From Clostridium sp. UBA701 (GTDB lineage Bacteria; Bacillota; Clostridia; Clostridiales; Clostridiaceae), in contig DBMJ01000022.1 in the NCBI GenBank assembly GCA_002298125.1, forward strand, positions 100,528 to 164,527: DNA of 64,000 nucleotides, given 5' to 3'. Under the pieces are notes generated by a model, which made no database searches, was not told the DNA's origin, and saw only the letters and a program-made list of their open reading frames with translations. The translations under genes and the position numbers were made by a program. Shown piece after piece: positions 51,182 to 59,636 of the stretch (the stretch's first letter is position 1; every line of letters starts with the position of its first letter).

Positions 51182-52058
51182 TCACTTTACACTATCCAAT
51201 AGGCTTACCGCCCCGATTTTATCCCCTTTACTGTTATTGATGTAGAATTTAGCAGTGGTTTCTACTGTACTGTGATCTGCCAGTTTACTTACGGTAGTTA
51301 GTGGAACCCCCTTATTGATTAGCCTTGTACAGAATGTATGACGGAAAGTATGTCCTCAGAGTTACCCTTGTTAGTGTATTTCTCAAGAATTGTATTGACT
51401 ACGTCTCTCTGAATTGCTCCCCTTTGACCGAGGATTAGGTATTCAGAATCCTTGTATGGATTATTATTCCTTTCAACCAAGTATTCCTTAATTGTTTCTA
51501 AGGCCTCAGACTTTAGGGGTATTTCCCTCACCTTTTCGCCTTTACGGATGATTTTGTGGTGTCCTGTAAGAATGTCAACGTTTTTTAGCTTTATGGATAA
51601 AGCTCGCTGACTCTGACACCAGTGAACATCAGTAGTTCTATTATCATCTTGTGCCTTAGATTTTCTTTCTTCTGATTCTGTATGTAGAACAGCAGCCTTC
51701 CATATTGATTTACTGTAAGAACCTTCACTTGATGTTCTGAGCCTAAAGCTACTTTTACCCTGTCCTTTCTCAGGTCAACAATATTTTCCTGCATGTATCC
51801 TTTCTCAATGAGGAAGTAGTTGAAGGCTTGTGTGCTGTTGATTTTCTTGTTGATTGTTGCAGTTTCGTAGTTATTCTCTAGTAAGTAGTTCTTGTAACTT
51901 GTGACGAAGAATCTTTTGAGGTTGCCGTCAAATTCAATCCCCATCACTTGTAGATATTTCAGTAGCCCAGAAATGTCTCCGATGTAACTGTGTATTGTCT
52001 TAGGGCATTTTTCATTTTCCAAGGGGTTCATTTTGAAATTTTCTATTATTGTTATCAT
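51182..52058 (-). pseudogene. Tyrosine recombinase/integrase, frameshifted
   Basis: Three frames must be joined to read the protein. The N-terminal SAM-like core-binding domain and LLMFTGVRVSEL with the first catalytic Arg lie at 51591-52058. The middle domain VREIPLKSEALETIKEYLVERNN lies at 51319-51531. The C-terminal HTFRHTFCTRLINKGVPL with His-x-x-Arg, LADHSTVETTAKFYINN with the catalytic Tyr, and a stop lie at 51182-51360. All catalytic residues survive, but at least two frameshifts inactivate the gene. It is the likely integrase of the tRNA-Thr island. Confidence 0.85.
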
Positions 52059-52093
52059 TGTTTTAATCCTCTCTCACATGTCTTTACATGACA

Positions 52094-52135
52094 AAAGGAC
52101 TAACACAGAAATTTTCCTTTCCATGTTAGTCCTTT
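52094..52135. terminator. Hairpin upstream of the integrase remnant
   Basis: A 12-base-pair perfect stem (AAAGGACTAACA with TGTTAGTCCTTT) and an 18-base loop, with TTTACTTTTATTATTTT after it on the plus strand. It could be a terminator or part of an element end. Confidence 0.5.
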
Positions 52136-52286
52136 ACTTTTATTATTTTACCTTGTCACTGCCGAATTATTATTATGTAGTTAATCATACCCTAGTTTAA
52201 GTTAGAAAAATATATTATACTAGCCAAGTTACCTATTTTGTTAAATCGTAATATTTTTTACAGTGACCTTCGTCATCGTTTTGTAA

Positions 52287-52610
52287 TCAGAAAATCGAAC
52301 ATAGCAGGTATTTACTATCACATTTATACGGATTGTTTTTTTCTATGGGTATCACAAAAATATTAACAGCATGGTAAGTTGCGATCAAATCCAAAAATAT
52401 TACAATTTTTAAAGCATATCCCAATTCTGAGATATATGTAACCCCAAAAACCACACAAATTATTAGCAATAGTAATGCTGAATATCCATATGGAGGACCA
52501 TAACACATACCACATGCTTTGCATTTAGATCTGTATTTGATATTCATGGTTGCCTTATCTATAATACTTATTGTTTTCTCTGCACAATGAGGGCATTTGT
52601 ACATTTTCAT
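52287..52610 (-). CDS. Zinc-ribbon membrane protein of unknown function
   Basis: A 107-residue protein. The N-terminal zinc ribbon is MYKCPHCAEKT with a second pair CKACGMC about 25 residues later. Two hydrophobic helices follow (YSALLLLIICVVFGVTYI and LKIVIFLDLIATYHAVNIFVI). The ATG at 52610 lies after AAAGGAGC with a seven-base gap. It sits between integrase fragments, within the island, and reads in the same direction as them. The function is unknown; it may be island cargo. Confidence 0.6.
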   Translation of the reverse strand: MKMYKCPHCAEKTISIIDKATMNIKYRSKCKACGMCYGPPYGYSALLLLIICVVFGVTYISELGYALKIVIFLDLIATYHAVNIFVIPIEKNNPYKCDSKYLLCSIF

Positions 52611-52659
52611 CGAACAAGCTCCTTTCAAGAATAGACATTTTAGTGGTGTTATTTATTGA

Positions 52660-52795
52660 AATAATACTCCAATAACTTGTGACGAAGAATCTTTTTAGAA
52701 TCCCCTCAAATTCTGTTCCCATTGTTTGAAGATATCTCAAAAATGCTGTAATATCTCCAACGGCATTGAATTATCTTAGCGCTTTTGCCATCCTC
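52660..52795 (-). pseudogene. Fragment of a second, related integrase
   Basis: The minus strand encodes FLRYLQTMGTEFEGILKRFFVTSY, closely matching LLKYLQVMGIEFDGNLKRFFVTSY of the larger integrase remnant. The DNA shares 22 identical bases at one point. The fragment lacks start, catalytic domain and a continuous frame. It indicates either a duplication or a second related element. Confidence 0.75.
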
Positions 52796-52861
52796 CACTA
52801 GATTTATTTTGCAGTCAATTTCTCAAATATTATGCAGCTAGGTTAATTTATTAATGTAATT

Positions 52862-53278
52862 CTATTTTACCCATTCTGCTATTCGTTCCCCTTCCTTAAG
52901 ACCATCTCTTTTATAATAAAATACCGTCCCTACTCTAAACTCTATATTTTTTGCGACAATAAAGTGCTTAACTGGATTCTTATCAAACTCCTCATCTAGA
53001 ACTATACAAATAACTAAATCTTCAAATCCATCAAAAAGTTTAGGTAATAACTCTTTACGCTCCTCATTTGTTGCAAATCTAAATTTAGCGTAATTAAAAT
53101 TAGTTGAACATGAAATATAAGTCGTTTCATAAAAATATATCTCGATATCATGATAGTATCCAAAATCGTGACTGCCAGCAATTATTAGTGTATCCTTACC
53201 TGAAAACCCTATAATTCTAAAATCATCTATGTTTTTAGCAGTTAACTCCTCATTCAAGTTATTAAAAATTTCACACAT
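52862..53278 (-). CDS. Candidate immunity protein for the RHS toxin tip
   Basis: A 138-residue soluble acidic protein, mixed alpha/beta, with IIGFSGKDTLIIAGSHDFGYYHDIEIYFYETTYISC and a C-terminal strand VGTVFYYKRDG. I do not recognise the family. It starts 23 bases after the stop of the RHS C-terminal fragment on the same strand, the usual place for an immunity gene of a polymorphic toxin. The ATG follows AGAAGGAGA. It is intact, unlike most genes around it, which fits selection to keep protection or recent acquisition. Confidence 0.6.
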   Translation of the reverse strand: MCEIFNNLNEELTAKNIDDFRIIGFSGKDTLIIAGSHDFGYYHDIEIYFYETTYISCSTNFNYAKFRFATNEERKELLPKLFDGFEDLVICIVLDEEFDKNPVKHFIVAKNIEFRVGTVFYYKRDGLKEGERIAEWVK

Positions 53279-53301
53279 AATAAATCTCCTTCTCTAACTA
53301 A

Positions 53302-54318
53302 TTAATATACTACTGCTGGTAATACACTAGGATAGGGAACAATTGATGGTAATCCTGATGGATTAATCGGTATTATATAAACACCATTTTCATTTCCCAT
53401 GAGTGTAAACATTTTTCCCTGCATAATATAGTTATTTATCGTGCCATTTTTCTCAAGAAACGAAACCCTTACACCATATTCATAACAATCACTTACAGCA
53501 ATTACTTCTCCCCTTGGTCTCTGCCACCATTCCTTCATCGGAACTATTTTATTTAGCGTATCTTCAAGAAAGGTGTTAGGTTCAAATTTTCCTTTAGAAC
53601 CTCCACCACCTAAACCTCCTCCGTTAAAATCATCATCATTTGGGTCTTGTGTTGGAATATGAGTATCATTCCATGCACTAGAATTATAAGCAGAGCTTCT
53701 TTCATTGCCTACATTGTCCTTATACCATGTTGTACCATCCTTGCTTAGCCACCATTTTCCGCCTATACCACCTCCAGACTTTTGAATTCTAACAGTCCAT
53801 CCATTTGCACTATTGCTACCAGTTGGTGCATTTGCATAAGGGTTATGACCATGAATCTCATACTTTATCCCTGAAGCATCCGTCCATCTATATTTATATC
53901 CTGCTTCTATCCTACCTGGCTCGGGTTTAAATCCTACATCGATTGCATCAGCTGGTATTCTTGAAAAAATCTCTTTAATTGATGCCCCTTTAAGGTTGGA
54001 GAAATCTCCAACGTTTCCATTACCCAATTTCACAGAACCAAAAGCCATTGATACCTTAGGATTACCCGCCCCCATAGCAACACTTGAATCAGTTTGATTT
54101 GAGTATTCAGCTCCGCTCTCTACCCTGTTTGGTGGTGCCACAGGATTTGTATCCTCATCTCCAAAAATACTCTCTCTTACGTGTCCACTAGGATCATAGT
54201 AAACAAGTGGATTGTTTGCACAATACATATACAAATTCAAGCTAAGTGGATCATTTGAATCTCCTCTATAGGTATCCTCCTGCAAAAACCTTGCTGTTTC
54301 AGGGCATACATTCAGCAT
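53302..54318 (-). CDS. RHS C-terminal fragment with toxin domain (Ntox30-like)
   Basis: The first 40 residues are the conserved end of an RHS core (ARFLQEDTYRGDSNDPLSLNLYMYCANNPLVYYDPSGH). The variable tip follows. Residues about 120-180 (IPADAIDVGFKPEPGRIEAGYKYRWTD, GIKYEIHGHNP, NGWTVRIQ) resemble polymorphic toxin type 30, a proposed RNase-like domain; the match is by eye. A Gly-rich linker and a further C-terminal region of about 90 residues follow. The reading frame is shifted relative to the RHS repeats upstream, so this tip is detached from its delivery protein unless translation restarts. Confidence 0.65.
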   Translation of the reverse strand: MLNVCPETARFLQEDTYRGDSNDPLSLNLYMYCANNPLVYYDPSGHVRESIFGDEDTNPVAPPNRVESGAEYSNQTDSSVAMGAGNPKVSMAFGSVKLGNGNVGDFSNLKGASIKEIFSRIPADAIDVGFKPEPGRIEAGYKYRWTDASGIKYEIHGHNPYANAPTGSNSANGWTVRIQKSGGGIGGKWWLSKDGTTWYKDNVGNERSSAYNSSAWNDTHIPTQDPNDDDFNGGGLGGGGSKGKFEPNTFLEDTLNKIVPMKEWWQRPRGEVIAVSDCYEYGVRVSFLEKNGTINNYIMQGKMFTLMGNENGVYIIPINPSGLPSIVPYPSVLPAVVY

Positions 54319-54949
54319 TATATTTGTTGTTTACAGCCTTTCCATCAGCAATTATTACCTTCAACCTTCCTAGCTTATCATATATCTTTGTAGTGATATT
54401 TCCTTTGGGGTCTGTAGTTGTTTCAGCATATCCACCATTTTTTATAATAGAATTATTTTCACTATTATCTATTTTATCATAAATAAATGTAGACTTGCCA
54501 ATACCAGGTACTGTTTTAGTGGTGACCCTATTTAGTTCATCGTAGGTTCTAGTTGTTGTTCCAGTGGAATCTGTCATGTTAAACTGGTTACCGTTATTAT
54601 CATAGGTATAATTTATGCATATGTCGCCAACAGCTTCATTAAGCTTTCTGCCATGAATATCAAAAATATAATTTGTTGTTTTTCCATTTCTGTCAGTCCT
54701 TGATTCCAGCTGTCTGTCAGCAAAGTAGGAATAGGTCTCTATTTTCATAGTATCGTAAGCAAGGTTTCCTGCTGTGCCTGTCACGCCCCCAGCATCAATT
54801 TTTTTTATAACCTTATTGGCACAATTGTATTCAAAGGTTAAAGTGTTGCCCTTACCATCAGTTTGAGTAAGCATATTATTATTAAGGTCATAAGTATATA
54901 CCTTATCTCCTGCTATCCTACAAAATATTACATTAATTTTATATACCAT
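54299..54949 (-). pseudogene. RHS/YD-repeat protein remnant
   Basis: The 216-codon frame carries several YD repeats (YTYDLNNNMLTQTDGKGNTLTFEYN, YTYDNNGNQFNMTDSTGTTTRTYDELNRVTTKT, KIYDKLGRLKVI) but no secretion signal or N-terminal domain. It ends where the frame shifts into the toxin tip, and the core segment expected between the last repeat and ARFLQED is missing. It is therefore 5'-truncated, internally deleted and frameshifted. Confidence 0.82.
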
Positions 54950-55033
54950 CTATTTAATATTATAGCTTTATAATGCAGAAGTGCAGCAGATTTAGTCAAA
55001 AGTGCCGTATTTGGTTATCCTTTCTATATGAAA

Positions 55034-55071
55034 TAAAAAAAATCAAGAGTTTAATTTCTTAAACCCTTGAT
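55034..55071 (-). terminator. Terminator of tRNA-Thr
   Basis: On the minus strand ATCAAGGGTTTAA pairs with TTAAACTCTTGAT (one wobble) around the loop GAAA, followed by TTTTTTTT. Confidence 0.88.
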
Positions 55072-55118
55072 ACACTGGTGCTCTCGACAGGATTTGAACC
55101 TGCGGCCTACTGATTACG
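55067..55118 (-). repeat. Proximal attachment site within tRNA-Thr
   Basis: This segment, from the trailer to the anticodon, is repeated with six changes at 47907-47958. It is the copy that keeps the tRNA functional, as expected when an integrative element supplies or preserves the 3' end. Confidence 0.72.
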
Positions 55119-55151
55119 AATCAGTTGCTCTACCAACTGAGCCACGAGAGC
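55076..55151 (-). tRNA. tRNA-Thr (anticodon CGT)
   Basis: The minus strand gives the acceptor GCTCTCG/CGAGAGC, D arm GCTCAGTTGGTAGAGC, anticodon stem ACTGA/TCAGT with loop TTCGTAA (anticodon CGT, reading ACG), T arm with GGTTCAAATCC and an encoded CCA. It is complete and has a promoter and terminator of its own. It is the integration site of the island. Confidence 0.95.
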
Positions 55152-55161
55152 ACGCACCCTC

Positions 55162-55190
55162 ATTTTACTACAACTGTCCTGCAAATTCAA
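55162..55190 (-). promoter_or_regulatory. Promoter of tRNA-Thr
   Basis: On the minus strand there is TTGAAT (55185-55190), 17 bases, then TAAAAT (55162-55167), about ten bases before the tRNA 5' end. Confidence 0.7.
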
Positions 55191-55316
55191 TGTGGTTTTC
55201 TTCTTCACTAATGCCTAAATATACCAGTTTAACCCCATATATTTTGAATAGAATAAATTATATAGTGCATAGCTGTTCTTTTTATCAATATCTTCTCCTT
55301 TCTCCTGTTTTTAGAC

Positions 55317-55346
55317 TTTGACTTTCTTTGACCTTTTACTTATAAT
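55317..55346. promoter_or_regulatory. CtsR-type operator overlapping the hsp20 promoter
   Basis: The minus strand carries the CtsR direct heptad repeat GGTCAAA-GAA-AGTCAAA (55317-55333). The plus strand has TTGACT (55318-55323), 17 bases, then TATAAT (55341-55346). The -35 box lies inside the operator, so CtsR binding would block polymerase until heat or protein stress. Confidence 0.82.
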
Positions 55347-55404
55347 AATGTTAAAGAAACAAACAAAATAGTTTCTAAATAAATATTTTAAGGAGGTATC
55401 TTAC

Positions 55405-55854
55405 ATGTTTGAATTGGTTCCTTTCAGAAAAAACAATACAGGTATAAGTAAAAAAGGTGACTATTTCGAAGACATGCTGGCAAACTTCTTCGGTGATACT
55501 TTCTTTAGCCCCATGTTTAACGAAGGAAGCTTCAAGGTTGACTTAAAAGAGAATGAAAATGAGTACTTGGTAGAGGCTGATTTGCCAGGAGTTAAAAAGG
55601 ACGATATAGATATTGACTATAACTTAAACTACTTGACTATCTCTGCTAAGAAGGAAAGCTCTTCTGAAGAGAATGATAAAAACAATGGCTATATTAGAAG
55701 AGAGAGACATTATGGAGAGTTTAAAAGGAGCTTCTACATTGACAATGTAAATGAAGATAACATCCATGCAGAATTTCAAGATGGAGTGCTAAAGCTTGTG
55801 CTGCCAAAGGAAACTCACAGCAAGAAAAATAAGAGAAAAATTGAAATACACTAA
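55405..55854 (+). CDS. Small heat-shock protein, Hsp20/alpha-crystallin family
   Basis: The 149-residue ATP-independent chaperone holds unfolding proteins. The N-terminal arm (about 1-40) includes DMLANFFGDTFF. The alpha-crystallin domain (about 42-140) has FKVDLKENENEYLVEADLPGVKKDDIDI and the signature YGEFKRSFYIDNVNEDNIHAEFQDGVLKLVLPK (A-x-x-x-x-G-V-L). The start is an ATG after AAGGAGG. The promoter overlaps a CtsR-type operator, so induction by heat is expected. It is a single gene followed by a terminator. Confidence 0.95.
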   Translation: MFELVPFRKNNTGISKKGDYFEDMLANFFGDTFFSPMFNEGSFKVDLKENENEYLVEADLPGVKKDDIDIDYNLNYLTISAKKESSSEENDKNNGYIRRERHYGEFKRSFYIDNVNEDNIHAEFQDGVLKLVLPKETHSKKNKRKIEIH

Positions 55855-55862
55855 AAAATCAA

Positions 55863-55895
55863 GGGTGCCCTCTTTTATGGGAGCACCCCTTTTTG
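55863..55895. terminator. Terminator between hsp20 and dnaB
   Basis: GGGTGCCC pairs with GGG-A-GCACCC (one bulged base) around a T-rich loop and is followed by TTTTTG on the plus strand. The convergent dnaB gene ends at its edge. Confidence 0.72.
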
Positions 55896-57227
55896 CTACT
55901 GATGTATTACATCTAAGCGGCCAAATTTACTGAATTGACCAAGCCATGCCAGCTTAACGGTTCCCGTAGGACCATTTCTCTGCTTTGCAATTATACACTC
56001 AGCTACATTTTTTTCTTCTGTTTCCTTGTTATAGTATTCATCTCTATATAGGAACATAACTAAATCCGCATCCTGCTCAATAGAACCAGATTCTCTAAGG
56101 TCCGAGAGCATTGGTCTATGGTCTGCTCTTTGCTCCGGTGCACGGGAGAGCTGTGATAGTGCCACCACAGGACACTGCATCTCCTTTGCCAGTGCCTTTA
56201 TAGAACGGGAGATTTCTGAAACCTCCTGCTGTCTGCTTTCTGTGCCGCTAGAGCCTGACATAAGCTGTAGATAATCCACTATTATAAAATCTATTCCATG
56301 TTCTATTTTTAACCTTCTGCACTTTGATCTCATCTCCATTACAGAGGTTCCTGCAGTATCATCAATAAATATTTTAGCTGATGCTAAAGGCCCTGCTGCC
56401 CTTGCAATGTTTTCCCAGTCCTTATCCTCTAGGTTTCCTGTTCTTAGCTTTAGCATATCTACATTTGCCTCAGAGCAAAGCAGCTTATAAGCCAGCTGCT
56501 CCTTGGACATTTCTAAGGAAAATATGGCTACATTTTTTCCTGCCCTAAGAGCGGCATGCTCCGCTAAGTTTAATGCAAAGGTGGTTTTACCCATAGAAGG
56601 TCTTGCTGCTATAAGTATCATATCACCCTTTTGAAAGCCTGAGGTTTTAGAGTCAAGCTCAGGAAATCCAGAGGGAATTCCGGTTATTTGTCCTTTATTA
56701 TTATAAAGCTTTTCAATTTCTAAAAAGCCTCTCTCAAGCACTGTGTTCATAGGTTCAAAATCACTGGTGCTCCTCTTTTCAGCAATATCAAAAATCTGCT
56801 TCTCAGCTGCATCAAGCACCTCTATAACATTGCTTTGTTTGTTATAGCTCTGCTCTATTATCTCTGTAGAGGCCTTTATCAGTCTTCTTAGAATAGACTT
56901 TTCCTCTACAATGTTTATATAGGAATGCATATTCGCAGTGGTGGGTAATGCATTAAAGACCTCTGTAATGTAGGTAATTCCCCCTGCTGCATCAAGCTTT
57001 TCTGAAGACTTTAAACTCTCAAAAAGAGTTACCATATCTATAGGAATATCCTTTTGATATAGATCTACCAGAGAGTTAAAAAGCACCTTATGACTATCTT
57101 TATAAAAGTCCTCAGCCTTTAAGACCTCTGTAGCTTGTGCTATAGCGGTCTTATCAAGCATCATGGCTCCCAGCACACACTGCTCGGCCTGCATATTATG
57201 AGGTAAACTCTTAAGAGGTGTATCCAT
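55896..57227 (-). CDS. dnaB: Replicative DNA helicase
   Basis: The hexameric helicase unwinds DNA at the replication fork. The 443-residue protein has the N-terminal helical domain that binds primase (HNMQAEQCVLGAMMLD onwards). A RecA-like motor follows, with Walker A ARPSMGKTTFALN near residue 210, Walker B VDYLQLMSG near 317, and QLSRAPEQRADHRPMLSDLRESGSIEQDADLV. Everything is intact and no intein is present. It is the last of the lonC-dnaB pair (22-base gap) on the minus strand. Confidence 0.97.
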   Translation of the reverse strand: MDTPLKSLPHNMQAEQCVLGAMMLDKTAIAQATEVLKAEDFYKDSHKVLFNSLVDLYQKDIPIDMVTLFESLKSSEKLDAAGGITYITEVFNALPTTANMHSYINIVEEKSILRRLIKASTEIIEQSYNKQSNVIEVLDAAEKQIFDIAEKRSTSDFEPMNTVLERGFLEIEKLYNNKGQITGIPSGFPELDSKTSGFQKGDMILIAARPSMGKTTFALNLAEHAALRAGKNVAIFSLEMSKEQLAYKLLCSEANVDMLKLRTGNLEDKDWENIARAAGPLASAKIFIDDTAGTSVMEMRSKCRRLKIEHGIDFIIVDYLQLMSGSSGTESRQQEVSEISRSIKALAKEMQCPVVALSQLSRAPEQRADHRPMLSDLRESGSIEQDADLVMFLYRDEYYNKETEEKNVAECIIAKQRNGPTGTVKLAWLGQFSKFGRLDVIHQ

Positions 57228-57249
57228 AGTTCATCTCTCCTCCAAGGCC

Positions 57250-59151
57250 TTATTCAACAAAGGCTATTTTCATAAGCTCCTCAATGGTGGCTACTGTTCT
57301 AACCTCTATGTCCTGAAGGTTAGAGGGTACTTCCTTGGCATTATCCTCTGGCACAACCACAAGCTTAATGCCCTTACGTCTAGCCCCATATATCTTTTCG
57401 AAAATTCCTCCTACAGGCTTTACCTTTCCCCTTAAGGAAATTTCACCAGTAATAGCCATATCCTGTCTAATTGGTTTATTTAAAACTGCACTTATTATGC
57501 ATATGGTTATGGCAGCACCTGCAGAGGGACCATCAATCTTTCCTCCACCTACCGCGTTTACATGTACGTCAAAATCCTTAAGGTCAATATCTGATACCTT
57601 TCTTATTACAGAAGCGGCATTAAACACTGAGTCCTTTGCCATGGAACCTGCTGTGTCATTAAATCTTATGCTTCCCTTTCCCGCTTCCTTGGCATTAAAT
57701 ACTGCTACCTCTATTTCTATAGTAGAGCCAATATATCCGCTGACGCCTAGCCCATAGACATGGCCTACCTCCTGCTTTCCTGTACCCTCTACTTCCTCCA
57801 CAGGAGTCATTCTAGATATTGAAAGTACTTCTTTTAAATCATCAAGCTTTAGCAATTTTGGGGAAGTCTTTTTTGCTCTGTTTTTATAAAGGGTATAGCC
57901 ATATACATCAGCTAGGATGTTAACAGCCTTTCTTCCCTCTATAGTATAGCGACTTATAAGTTCTGCCACCCCTTCTTCTAATCTTATCTTAAGCTTTTCT
58001 GCCGCAGAGGTTACTATCTTTTCGATGTCTACTGCAGATAAGGGCTCAAAGTATACCTCGGTACACCTTGATCTTAAGGCTGCATTTATCTGATGGGGTT
58101 CTCTTGTGGTGGCTCCTATTAGTACAAAGTCTGCAGGAGCTCCCTTCTCGAAGAGATATTTTATATATTTAGGTGTGTTTTCATCATCTGGATCGTAATA
58201 AGAGGATGAAAACTCCACTCTCTTATCCTCTAGCACCTTTAAAAGCTTATTTTGAAGAATCTCATCTAGCTCTCCAATTTCATCAATAAATAAAACTCCT
58301 CCATGAGCCTCAGTTACTAAGCCAGGCTTTGGCTCTGGAATGCCAGTTTCAGCTAAATCCCTCTTGCTGCCCTGATAAATTGGATCATGCACAGAGCCAA
58401 GCAGAGGATTTGTTATTTCTCTAGGATCCCATCTTAGAGTAGTACCATCTACCTCCACAAACTTTGCCTCTTCATGAAAAGGTGTATGCTTTAATGCTTT
58501 TGCTTCCTGCAGCGCCAGCCTTGCAGCAGTGGTTTTACCTACTCCTGGTGGACCGTATAATATTATGTGCTGTGGATAAGGAGAAGCCATCTTTGATATA
58601 AGGGATCTAATGGCTCTTTCTTGTCCAATTATTTCTGAAAAGCTCTCAGGTCTAAGCTGAGATAAAATGTTTTTGGTTAACTTTTTTGAATCTAGAATCT
58701 CCAGCTGAGCGTACCTCTTTAAGGTCTTTGCATTTTCTGGACCCTTCTGCTTTTTAATAATGCCCATGCGCACTTCGTCCATGTATTTATCCTGGCGCTC
58801 CAGCATTATCTGCTCAACCTGCTCCTCTATTTGATTTTGTACATATTTTCTTGCTATGGCATCGGCTATCCAGTAGTTTAAATCCTCTAGAGCACTGTTT
58901 AAGTTTTTCTCTGTAGGAACTACCTCTATTCCCTTACCATCACTTGCTATCTTTATTAGTGCATATATTCTTTTATATGGGTCATCACTGTGGATATAGC
59001 TTTGAAGCTTAAACTTTACTATTCTTGCCTTTAATGCACCCTCGTCAAGCACATTCTTAAGCACTTCAAAAAGTACATCTATCTGGCTTTTTAAAGGTGC
59101 TCCCTCCACTAAATCCCTCTCTATATCCTGCAATTTAAACTGAGATTTCAC
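57250..59151 (-). CDS. lonC: ATP-dependent protease LonC
   Basis: A Lon-like AAA+ serine protease of 633 residues without the LonA N-terminal substrate domain. The N-terminal 165 residues are helical. The AAA+ module follows, with Walker A LYGPPGVGKTTAAR near 200, Walker B GGVLFIDEIGELDE near 290 and sensor Arg in INAALRSRCTEVYF. The C-terminal protease domain has the catalytic Ser in GGGKIDGPSAGAA and the catalytic Lys in SLRGKVKPVGGIFEK. LonC is typical of clostridia in the order rplI-lonC-dnaB, as here. A LonB assignment is less likely because no transmembrane segment is visible. Confidence 0.92.
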   Translation of the reverse strand: MKSQFKLQDIERDLVEGAPLKSQIDVLFEVLKNVLDEGALKARIVKFKLQSYIHSDDPYKRIYALIKIASDGKGIEVVPTEKNLNSALEDLNYWIADAIARKYVQNQIEEQVEQIMLERQDKYMDEVRMGIIKKQKGPENAKTLKRYAQLEILDSKKLTKNILSQLRPESFSEIIGQERAIRSLISKMASPYPQHIILYGPPGVGKTTAARLALQEAKALKHTPFHEEAKFVEVDGTTLRWDPREITNPLLGSVHDPIYQGSKRDLAETGIPEPKPGLVTEAHGGVLFIDEIGELDEILQNKLLKVLEDKRVEFSSSYYDPDDENTPKYIKYLFEKGAPADFVLIGATTREPHQINAALRSRCTEVYFEPLSAVDIEKIVTSAAEKLKIRLEEGVAELISRYTIEGRKAVNILADVYGYTLYKNRAKKTSPKLLKLDDLKEVLSISRMTPVEEVEGTGKQEVGHVYGLGVSGYIGSTIEIEVAVFNAKEAGKGSIRFNDTAGSMAKDSVFNAASVIRKVSDIDLKDFDVHVNAVGGGKIDGPSAGAAITICIISAVLNKPIRQDMAITGEISLRGKVKPVGGIFEKIYGARRKGIKLVVVPEDNAKEVPSNLQDIEVRTVATIEELMKIAFVE

Positions 59152-59189
59152 TCTTTTTCTCCTCTCTTATTCTGTCACTGCTGTAAAGT

Positions 59190-59636
59190 CTATTGAGCAT
59201 CCGAAACAACTACCTTTATCTTAGTTGAAACCTCAGGATACACCTTTACTTCTACATCATAGCTTCCTGTTTGTCTTATTGTTTCTACAACAATTTTCTT
59301 CTTATCGATATTTACACCGTGCTGGGCATTTAATGCCTCTGCCACATCCTTGCTTGTAATGGAACCGAAAAGTCTTCCACTGTCACCGCTTTTTACAGTG
59401 ATCTTTACTTCTTTATTCTTAAGCCCCTCTGCTATCCTTTGAGCTTCTTCAATTTCTGCAAGCTTTTTTCTTCTCTCTGATTCCTTTTTCTGATTTAACA
59501 TATTTAAATTTGCATCTGTAGCCTCTTGAGCTAGTTTTTTAGGAAACAAAAAGTTCCTTGCATATCCATCGGAAGCGTTAATAACCTCTCCCTTTTTTCC
59601 TACTCCTTTTATATCAGCTAATAAAATTACCTTCAT
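59190..59636 (-). CDS. rplI: 50S ribosomal protein L9
   Basis: The 148-residue protein has the L9 signature VILLADIKGVGKKGEVINASDGYARNFLFPKKLA, a long connecting helix rich in Lys/Glu (about 45-75) and the C-terminal domain with LFGSITSKDVAEAL. It binds 23S rRNA near the L1 stalk. It overlaps the gdpP stop by four bases and precedes lonC by 38 bases. Confidence 0.97.
   Translation of the reverse strand: MKVILLADIKGVGKKGEVINASDGYARNFLFPKKLAQEATDANLNMLNQKKESERRKKLAEIEEAQRIAEGLKNKEVKITVKSGDSGRLFGSITSKDVAEALNAQHGVNIDKKKIVVETIRQTGSYDVEVKVYPEVSTKIKVVVSDAQ

Larger units (their letters stand above)
47907..55118. mobile_element. Degenerate genomic island inserted at tRNA-Thr
   Basis: The region is bounded by a 52-base direct repeat: the 3' half of tRNA-Thr plus its trailer (55067-55118) and a decayed copy (47907-47958), 46 of 52 identical and in the same orientation. 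Inside lie remnants of two related tyrosine integrases, IS1595-family and possible IS21-family transposase remnants, RHS toxin fragments with a candidate immunity gene, and small genes unlike the flanking core. This is the expected arrangement for an element that integrated into a tRNA 3' end and has since decayed. Confidence 0.7.

Noticed and set aside
55067..55321. 84-codon ORF on the plus strand across tRNA-Thr
   Set aside because: It is the antisense of a tRNA and its promoter and has no ribosome site.
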